NCBI GenBank assembly: GCA_003566395.1
Contig: PXDL01000287.1
Span: forward strand, 1 to 18,304
Length of the DNA stretch: 18,304 bases
Source: Balneolia bacterium
GTDB lineage: Bacteria > Bacteroidota > Rhodothermia > Balneolales > Cyclonatronaceae
Reading direction: 5' to 3'
The notes beneath the pieces are model-generated. The model did not search any database. It was not told where the DNA came from and was given only the letters and a program-made list of their open reading frames with translations. A program made the position numbers and the translations under genes. The stretch's first letter is position 1; the number at the start of each line of letters is the position of its first letter. Of the stretch, positions 1 to 5,490 are shown one piece after another.

Positions 1-429
1 GATGGAGATGTAGTTGAAACTGCATCCGGGGACGATAGATTCAGCACGCTCGTGTCTCTAATTGAACAATCAGGCCTCACCGAAGCGCTGCAGAACGGGG
101 AAGAGTTTACCATTTTCGCACCGACCAATGAGGCATTTGCCGAGTTGCCGGACGAAACAATGGCTGAACTTGGAAATAATCCCGAAATGTTACGCGAAGT
201 ACTTCTGTCGCACGTAGTGGTGGGAACAGTTCCTTCCGATCTTGTAACCCAGATCGAAGAAGCGCCTGTAGCATCAGGTGCCACCCTCCCGGTTGAGGCG
301 AGCGATTACGGAGTTCGCATTGGAAATGCCACGGTTACTGAAGCAGATATTATGGCTTCAAACGGAGTGATACACGCCGTTGATGCGGTAATCATGCCCG
401 AAATGGATACAGACAGAGGCGGATATTAA
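1..429 (+). CDS. Fasciclin (FAS1) domain protein, 5' end cut by window edge
   Basis: The reading frame is open from base 1 and ends at TAA 427-429, so the gene begins upstream of the window; the GTG at 52 is only an internal valine. The visible 142 residues cover most of one FAS1 domain. They start with D-V-V-E-T-A and F-S-T-L, followed by the FAPTNEAF motif (H1-type), L-L-S-H-V-V-V-G (H2-type) and a closing N-G-V-I-H-A-V-D-A-V-I-M-P. This order is diagnostic of the fold. FAS1 proteins are secreted or surface-anchored adhesion or matrix proteins in bacteria; the ligand here is unknown. The frame ends soon after the domain, so no C-terminal anchor or second FAS1 copy follows; any signal peptide would lie off the window. 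The family call is firm. The specific role is not known. Confidence 0.9.
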   Translation, partial: DGDVVETASGDDRFSTLVSLIEQSGLTEALQNGEEFTIFAPTNEAFAELPDETMAELGNNPEMLREVLLSHVVVGTVPSDLVTQIEEAPVASGATLPVEASDYGVRIGNATVTEADIMASNGVIHAVDAVIMPEMDTDRGGY

Positions 430-452
430 AATTCCCTCATCCATCTTTTATG

Positions 453-488
453 AAAAGGGGATGTTTCTTCGGAAGCATCCCTTTTTTT
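453..488 (+). terminator. Rho-independent terminator with UUCG tetraloop, probably bidirectional
   Basis: A 10-bp stem (458-467 with 472-481, one G-T pair) closes on the extra-stable C(TTCG)G tetraloop and is followed by seven T (482-488). An A-run at 453-456 precedes the stem, so the opposite strand also ends in a T-run. It lies just after the fasciclin stop and just after the stop of the convergent minus-strand gene (487-489), so it can end both transcripts. Confidence 0.9.
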
Positions 489-1632
489 AATGTCCGGAAA
501 AGCTGAGCACACGAACTTCGTGCAAATCGTCATCAGGAACGAACCTGGTGTACAACATGCCGTTCCTGACGGCACTTAATGAATAGTCCGGCGGCAGATG
601 AACCCTCCCAAGAGGAGCGCCGTCGTAATCCAATACCGTATATTCCGTCCCATCCGGCCCTTCATCAGTTCGGAGCCAGAATCTGTGGTCGTCATCAAGA
701 AAGGCGTGGGTGAAAGGAGGCTTAAGTTCACGGATTCGGGCTAAAGCTCTGTCGTGATGCTCACGGGGGATAGCATCGAGATAGTACCCGATATACTCTT
801 CATCCGATGCTCGTTCCACAATGTTCACCGTCAGTTCGTGCAGGAGCTCACCATCCTGATCAAAGAGTTTAATCTGCCCGGTTTCAACATTGCCGTACAA
901 AAACGTGCCGTCGTGCCTGATCGACAGAATATCTGTGAATCTGTAGGGCAGCGAGTAAAGGCTGATCGCAGAGTTTTCGGAAATAACAAGAAGCCCGTTA
1001 TGCGATTGCGCCGTGAGAAGGCTGTCTTTCAGAATAACGCCGTCATCATCGGAAATGAACAATTGCCGGCTTCGGTATTCGGGGAAAATGTCGTCGGGAT
1101 TATCCTGATTGGTTATTCTGATTTGCTCGGACTGCGACATCAGATTTCGTCCGGCTCCCAGCCTGCCGGTCATGGTGGACGAGCGGTCTTCGAATTCCAC
1201 CTTCAGGTCCTGTTCAAAACGTAATAGTCCGTTTTCATCAGGAGTGAAAAGCTGTACGCGGCCGTCCGTTGCCATAGTCCTGATGCCGTCGCCGGTTAAT
1301 CCGGCCCGGGTGTGCTGCATAAGCTCGCCCGGCCCGCTTCCGGGTCCGGCGATCTGCTGCAGCCAGTTGCCCTCTTCGTCGAACTGATGCAGCGCGGTGG
1401 ATGCCCGGTCGAGCACAACCATGTGGCCGTTAGGCAGAACCTCGAGGTTCTGGATAATGCCGGGCATGTAGGATTCACTTTCGCCTATGGAAAACCCGGA
1501 TTCATACGCCAACTCAGGAAGTTCGGCGGGATTAATAGTTCCGGTTTCAGCCGGACCGTCTTCTTCACCGTTGCATGACAAAAGAAGGAAGGCCAGGGAA
1601 AGTAGATATGCAGGAAAAAGCAGCTTGTTCAT
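487..1632 (-). CDS. 6-bladed beta-propeller lipoprotein
   Basis: The frame is open back to 1707, but the start at 1632 (or ATG 1638) puts a clear lipoprotein signal at the N-terminus: N-K, a hydrophobic stretch, then F-L-L-L-S-C with the lipidated Cys at residue 20. The upstream extension would bury that signal inside the protein. The mature part (about 360 residues) shows beta-propeller features: N-L-E-V-L-P-N-G-H-M-V-V-L-D, the G-x-G-P-G-E turn at about residues 96-103 and repeated F-D-x-D-G strands. These match the Bacteroidota-type 6-bladed beta-propeller family (NHL/DUF5128-like). Such proteins are periplasmic or surface-bound and often stand near SusC/D or adhesion genes; the ligand is unknown. 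It is divergent from the PLP enzyme and convergent with the fasciclin gene. No clear SD is seen before the start. Confidence 0.8.
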   Translation of the reverse strand: MNKLLFPAYLLSLAFLLLSCNGEEDGPAETGTINPAELPELAYESGFSIGESESYMPGIIQNLEVLPNGHMVVLDRASTALHQFDEEGNWLQQIAGPGSGPGELMQHTRAGLTGDGIRTMATDGRVQLFTPDENGLLRFEQDLKVEFEDRSSTMTGRLGAGRNLMSQSEQIRITNQDNPDDIFPEYRSRQLFISDDDGVILKDSLLTAQSHNGLLVISENSAISLYSLPYRFTDILSIRHDGTFLYGNVETGQIKLFDQDGELLHELTVNIVERASDEEYIGYYLDAIPREHHDRALARIRELKPPFTHAFLDDDHRFWLRTDEGPDGTEYTVLDYDGAPLGRVHLPPDYSLSAVRNGMLYTRFVPDDDLHEVRVLSFSGH

Positions 1633-1849
1633 AAACATACAGGATGATTGGTTCCGGGAAAGATGAAGCCGGCCGGACTTATAAGCCCGTCTCAATGACA
1701 AAGACAAAACGGTATAAATATCGCAAAAAAACCGCTTTTTTGAAGCATAAAGCTCACTTATTTAATGTGATGTTACGACCTCAATAGCTATCTTATTAAG
1801 ATGAAAATTAACGTATGCTTCAATGTGAATCCAATATTATTGAAATTTT

Positions 1850-3103
1850 ATGAAGAGTAAGAAAAACTTCAGGCCGGAAAGTCTGATGATGTCCTACGGG
1901 TATAAACCCGAATTATCTGAAGGCGCTATAAAATCCCCTATTTTTCAAACATCCACATTTATGTTCAAGAATGCCGAGGAGGGTAAGGCATTTTTTGAAC
2001 TTGCCTACGGTTTGCGGGAAAAGGAACAGGATGAAGAACTCGGGCTGATCTACAGCCGCATCAACAATCCCGATCTTGAGATTCTCGAAGACCGGCTGGC
2101 ACTTTGGGATGAAGCCGATGACTGCGCTGTTTTTGAAAGCGGCATGAGCGCCATTACCACCGCCATGCTTGAGTTCCTCAAACCCGGCGACCTGCTGCTT
2201 CACAGCGCTCCTCTTTATGGGGGAACCGATCATTTTATACATCATTTCCTGAAAAAAATAGGGGTGCATTCCGTCTCGTTCCGGGCCGGACAAAATCGGG
2301 AGCAGATAGACGAAGTTCTGGAAAAAACCGGAATGGCCGACCGCCTGGCTATGATCTACATCGAAACGCCCGCCAATCCTACTAATTCGATTATTGATAT
2401 TGCCTGCTGCCGTGAGATCGCCGACGCCCATCAAACCGAGGAAAGCCAGGTGTACGTAGCCGTAGATAATACGTACATGGGGCCGCTCTGGCAGCATCCG
2501 CTTAAACACGGAGCCGATTTGGTCCTCTACTCGGCCACAAAATTTATCGGAGGCCACAGCGATGTGATTGCCGGTGCCTGCTGCGGGAGCGATGAAGTGA
2601 TGAAGCGCATCAAAACGCTGCGGACGTTCCTCGGAAATATGGCTTCACCACACACCGGCTGGCTGTTGATGCGCAGCCTTGAAACGCTGAAAGTAAGAAT
2701 GGAACAGCAGTGTCTGAACGCGCAAAAAGTGGCCGCTTTCCTGAATGATCATCCTAAAGTAACGAACGTCAACTATCTGGGCCTGATACCGGAAGATTCA
2801 TCCGACTATGAGATTTACCAGCGCCAGTACGAGTCGCCGGGAGCCATGCTTTCTTTTGATATTGACGGGGGTGAAAAAGAAGCGTATCGGTTTTTGAATG
2901 CACTTGTGTTGGTGAAGCTGGCCGTAAGTTTAGGCTCAACTGAATCCCTGGCCGAGCATCCCGCCACCATGACCCATGCCGGAGTTGATCCGGATCACCG
3001 CCGTGAGTTCGGTGTCACCGAAAGCCTGGTACGTCTGTCCGTGGGTATTGAGTTCATTGATGATCTGCTTTGGGATCTGGAACAGGCGCTGGAAAAAGTG
3101 TGA
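1850..3103 (+). CDS. Cys/Met-metabolism PLP enzyme (cystathionine gamma-synthase / methionine gamma-lyase family)
   Basis: This is a full-length (417 aa) cytoplasmic fold-type I PLP enzyme of the Cys/Met metabolism family (PF01053). Seen in order: I-Y-S-R-I-N-N-P (phosphate-binding Tyr/Arg from the neighbouring subunit), E-S-G-M-S-A-I (PLP phosphate loop), L-Y-G-G-T with ring-stacking Tyr123, E-T-P-A-N-P-T-N, D-N-T, and Y-S-A-T-K-F-I-G-G-H-S-D with the Schiff-base Lys231 (codon 2540-2542). The C-terminal part holds S-L-G-S-T-E-S-L-A-E-H-P and L-R/V-R-L-S-V-G-I-E. From memory it most resembles the branch annotated loosely as methionine gamma-lyase or cystathionine gamma-synthase family (PRK07049-like), which has an E/Q-rich insertion near residue 60. 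The residue aligned with the catalytic Cys of true methionine gamma-lyases (Y-G-C-T) is Gly125, so the reaction (gamma-replacement, gamma-elimination or beta-elimination) cannot be settled. The gene stands alone with no met genes beside it and no SAM riboswitch upstream. The SD is weak. Confidence 0.9.
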   Translation: MKSKKNFRPESLMMSYGYKPELSEGAIKSPIFQTSTFMFKNAEEGKAFFELAYGLREKEQDEELGLIYSRINNPDLEILEDRLALWDEADDCAVFESGMSAITTAMLEFLKPGDLLLHSAPLYGGTDHFIHHFLKKIGVHSVSFRAGQNREQIDEVLEKTGMADRLAMIYIETPANPTNSIIDIACCREIADAHQTEESQVYVAVDNTYMGPLWQHPLKHGADLVLYSATKFIGGHSDVIAGACCGSDEVMKRIKTLRTFLGNMASPHTGWLLMRSLETLKVRMEQQCLNAQKVAAFLNDHPKVTNVNYLGLIPEDSSDYEIYQRQYESPGAMLSFDIDGGEKEAYRFLNALVLVKLAVSLGSTESLAEHPATMTHAGVDPDHRREFGVTESLVRLSVGIEFIDDLLWDLEQALEKV

Positions 3104-3405
3104 AGCATTACGCAGAACCGGACAGATCAGCGTGATTGAATAGAAGGCTTTGATAAACCAGGGAATTTGTTTGTATTCAAAGCCGGAGTAAACATGAAAC
3201 CGGAGCATAGGCTATCTATTCGAGGATTTCATTTTTGTGACAAGGCAGAAGACAGGCAAATTACCGGTTTTGCAAAGCCTTCAAATCCGTTTTGCTGCGT
3301 ACAAAAGGATACGTAAGTTAGCCGCAATGCGTTATGATTACATTAAAAACTGAACCATTGGAAGCTGAAAGCCTTACGACTCAAACAGCATTAACGGAGC
3401 ATGTT
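3104..3405. other. Intergenic region with an 8-bp inverted repeat
   Basis: About 300 nt lie between the PLP enzyme and the NlpE-like gene. The only structure I can support is GGCTTTGA at 3146-3153 facing TCAAAGCC at 3177-3184. With a few bulges it could extend into a longer hairpin, but no T-run follows, so it is at best an atypical terminator. The open frame 3334-3405 in front of the NlpE-like start is probably 5' leader, because it would place the lipoprotein signal internally. Confidence 0.4.
3396..3399 (+). promoter_or_regulatory. Ribosome binding site deciding the NlpE-like start
   Basis: GGAG lies six bases before ATG 3406. It is one of the few good Shine-Dalgarno matches in the window and supports the internal start at 3406 over the upstream ATG at 3334. 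Confidence 0.65.
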
Positions 3406-3861
3406 ATGAAAAGTACAATACCGGTTCTTTTGTTGGTTTTCCTGCTAACGGCCTGCGGGAGCAACGGTGAAGCAGAATATTCGGAACCGCATACCTATAT
3501 GGAAATTGAGGCTGATCAGGCGCATAACGCCCGGAATTCCCTCGATTATTACGGCACCTATTCCGGTGTTGTTCCCTGTGCCGACTGCGCCGGAATAGAT
3601 ACCACGGTTGAATTACTGGAGAACGATACCTTCATTTTTTCCGTCCGTTACAGGGGCAAGGAAGACGACACCGTTCACCGGTACGAAGGGGAGTTTACCT
3701 GGAATGATGCCGGCAACACCGTAACGCTATGGGGCCTCGAAGACCGCCCCGATCAATTCTTTGTAGCCGAAAATATGCTGATTCAGCTCGATATGGACGG
3801 CAATCGCATCACCGGTGAACATGCCGACGCCTACATACTTGAAAAAGAACCGGATCGGTAA
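3406..3861 (+). CDS. NlpE-like lipoprotein (copper resistance protein NlpE, N-terminal domain)
   Basis: The 151-residue product begins with a short lipoprotein signal (K-S-T-I-P, hydrophobic core, L-L-T-A-C; lipid Cys17). It then carries the NlpE N-terminal domain: Y-Y-G-T-Y-S-G-V-V-P-C-A-D-C-A-G-I-D-T-T-V-E-L, with the family's CxxC motif, followed by beta strands ending E-G-E-F-T-W and N-x-V-T-L-W-G-L. In E. coli the NlpE family is an outer-membrane sensor that signals to Cpx on surface contact or when lipoprotein export or disulfide formation fails, and it is linked to copper tolerance. Here only the N-terminal domain is present, without the C-terminal OB domain of E. coli NlpE. That is common in other phyla, where the role is less certain. 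It is the first of three same-direction envelope genes, about 90 nt before the META-domain gene. Confidence 0.88.
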   Translation: MKSTIPVLLLVFLLTACGSNGEAEYSEPHTYMEIEADQAHNARNSLDYYGTYSGVVPCADCAGIDTTVELLENDTFIFSVRYRGKEDDTVHRYEGEFTWNDAGNTVTLWGLEDRPDQFFVAENMLIQLDMDGNRITGEHADAYILEKEPDR

Positions 3862-3949
3862 AAAGAAAACCGGCAAAATCTCACATCCGGTGCTTGCTCA
3901 CTATGTATAAATTTATGACATTATTTGCTTTAAAAGCCAAGCCGTTATC

Positions 3950-4426
3950 ATGAATATTGCTCCTCCTTTATTTTTAATCGTGCTGCTGTCGGTGTGCCTT
4001 TCGGCTTGCGGCAGTGAAGAACCCGAAACCGTTCCCGATCCTGAAATCGGAATTGAAGATATGGCCCACCCTTTCACCCTGAGTGGAACTACCTGGGAAC
4101 TTGAACAAATAAACGGCCGGGAGCCGCAATCGGCCAAAAACGGCCGGGGTAAACCCAACATCCGCTTCAATCAGGAAGAAGGCACCGTTTCAGGATTTGC
4201 CGGATGTAACACCTTTCACGGCAGGTACGAAACGCAGGAAGCCGGAAGTATTTCGTTCAGCCGTATGGCGGCAACAAAAATGATGTGTGAACACATGGAA
4301 ACCGAAGAAGCGGTAATGACGATGCTGCAGGAGGCCGACACCTTTGCGGTTGAAAATAGCCGGCTGTTTCTGAAGTCGGGAGAGGAGATACTCGCAACGT
4401 TTAAACCGGATGACAATGAGCGCTAA
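3950..4426 (+). CDS. META/HslJ-like domain lipoprotein
   Basis: This is a 158-residue lipoprotein with signal I-V-L-L-S-V-C-L-S-A-C (lipid Cys20) and a single META domain (PF03724, HslJ-like) over residues of about 45-150. Recognisable pieces are G-T-T-W-E-L-E-Q-I-N-G-R, P-N-I-R-F, S-G-F-A-G-C-N-T-F-H-G-R-Y, I-S-F-S-R-M-A-A-T-K-M-M-C and the closing L-F-L-K-S-G. The paired Cys in G-C-N and M-M-C are the conserved positions of the family. HslJ in E. coli is a heat-inducible outer-membrane protein linked to novobiocin resistance, but the biochemical function of META domains is not known. In other genomes META and NlpE domains occur close together or fused, which fits the gene just upstream. The 3' end overlaps the next gene by 17 nt, suggesting coupled translation. 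Confidence 0.9.
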   Translation: MNIAPPLFLIVLLSVCLSACGSEEPETVPDPEIGIEDMAHPFTLSGTTWELEQINGREPQSAKNGRGKPNIRFNQEEGTVSGFAGCNTFHGRYETQEAGSISFSRMAATKMMCEHMETEEAVMTMLQEADTFAVENSRLFLKSGEEILATFKPDDNER

Positions 4427-5477
4427 GGCCGGCCGCATGCTCAGGTTGATTCCGGCCTGCCTTGTACTGCTGTTATTTCTGCCCGGTCTTCTGTTCGGGC
4501 AGTTAAACCGGGAATGGGAGAAAGATGTGCTTGGTGATGATTTTGAAGTAATAACCCTCGAAATGCCCGAAGATTATGAGGGGGAGGTAGTCACGACGGT
4601 GGTTCGCAAGCGTGCGGCTGAAGAACCTTCGGCACAGGCGGTGTTATATATCCACGGCTTTAACGACTACTTTTTCCAAACCGAACTGGCCGGGCGCTTC
4701 AACGAACAGGGATTTGATTTTTATGCGGTTGACCTCAGGAAATACGGCCGTTCCTGGCGCGAGCATCAGCAGATGACCAATGTGCGCGAACTTTCCGAAT
4801 ATTATGCCGACATAGATACGGCACTTGCGCTGGTTCACGAAGGCGGACCGGACCGGGTGCTGCTTGCCGCTCATTCAACCGGCGGACTTACCGCCACGCT
4901 CTATGCCGCCGACCGGGCCGGTTCCCATAAATTTGATGTGCTTTGGCTCAACAGCCCTTTCTACGAATTCAATGAAGGATTCTGGAACCGGAACATCATG
5001 CTGCCGATGGTCTCCTTTATGGGTCGTTTCAGTCCGGACAGGCTGCTTCCGGCTTCAGACGAACCCTCGATGTACAGCAAAAGTATCCGCCGGGACGGCC
5101 GGGGTGAATGGAAATACGACACTACGTGGAAAACCGAAAATCAGCGCATAAGTTTCGGCTGGATTCGCGCCATTCGTCTCGGGCACAAACGGGTGGCATC
5201 CGGCCTCGAAATTCCGGTGCCCGTATTGGTGATGCATTCCGACAAAACCATTACCGGTGATGAGTGGAGTGAAGATTTTTTCACCGGTGATGCGGTGCTC
5301 GATGTGGAGCATATTAAAGAGGGCGCATCAAAACTATCATCACCCGACCTTACGGTCATGGAAATAGAGGACGGCATGCACGATCTGATTCTCTCCCGGG
5401 AACAGGTACGTGAAACCGTATATGAGAATCTTTTTGAGTGGCTGCAAGCACGTTTCCGGGATCCGGAACAGGAGTAA
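4410..5477 (+). CDS. Exported alpha/beta hydrolase (monoacylglycerol-lipase / serine aminopeptidase S33-like)
   Basis: The 355-residue protein has an N-terminal hydrophobic segment (about residues 12-30, L-V-L-L-L-F-L-P-G-L-L-F-G-Q) that looks like a Sec signal peptide. An alpha/beta hydrolase fold follows: Y-I-H-G-F-N-D-Y-F (oxyanion HG), D-L-R-K-Y-G-R-S, nucleophile Ser156 in A-H-S-T-G-G (GxSxG with Ala in the first position), and likely acid Asp278 in H-S-D-K and base His324 in G-M-H-D-L. This pattern fits the S33-aminopeptidase-like/lysophospholipase group; the substrate is probably a lipid or other ester, but this is inference. Starts at 4410, 4416 (two codons later) or 4437 (just after the META stop) are all possible; none has a strong SD. 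The overlap with the META gene implies one operon. Convergent with ppc. Confidence 0.85.
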   Translation: MTMSAKAGRMLRLIPACLVLLLFLPGLLFGQLNREWEKDVLGDDFEVITLEMPEDYEGEVVTTVVRKRAAEEPSAQAVLYIHGFNDYFFQTELAGRFNEQGFDFYAVDLRKYGRSWREHQQMTNVRELSEYYADIDTALALVHEGGPDRVLLAAHSTGGLTATLYAADRAGSHKFDVLWLNSPFYEFNEGFWNRNIMLPMVSFMGRFSPDRLLPASDEPSMYSKSIRRDGRGEWKYDTTWKTENQRISFGWIRAIRLGHKRVASGLEIPVPVLVMHSDKTITGDEWSEDFFTGDAVLDVEHIKEGASKLSSPDLTVMEIEDGMHDLILSREQVRETVYENLFEWLQARFRDPEQE

Positions 5478-5490
5478 TCAAAGCCGGATT

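Noticed and set aside
1633..1707. N-terminal extension of the beta-propeller lipoprotein from 1707
   Set aside because: The extension is Arg/Ser-rich and would bury the signal peptide; M at 1632 or 1638 gives a normal lipoprotein signal.
1723..1742. A-run/T-run hairpin (CAAAAAA...TTTTTTG) between the propeller and PLP genes as a terminator or riboswitch
   Set aside because: The pairing is almost only A-T and lies between divergent starts; nothing there resembles a SAM riboswitch.
3334..3405. N-terminal extension of the NlpE-like protein from ATG 3334
   Set aside because: It would place 24 residues before a clear lipoprotein signal, and GGAG stands at the right distance from ATG 3406.
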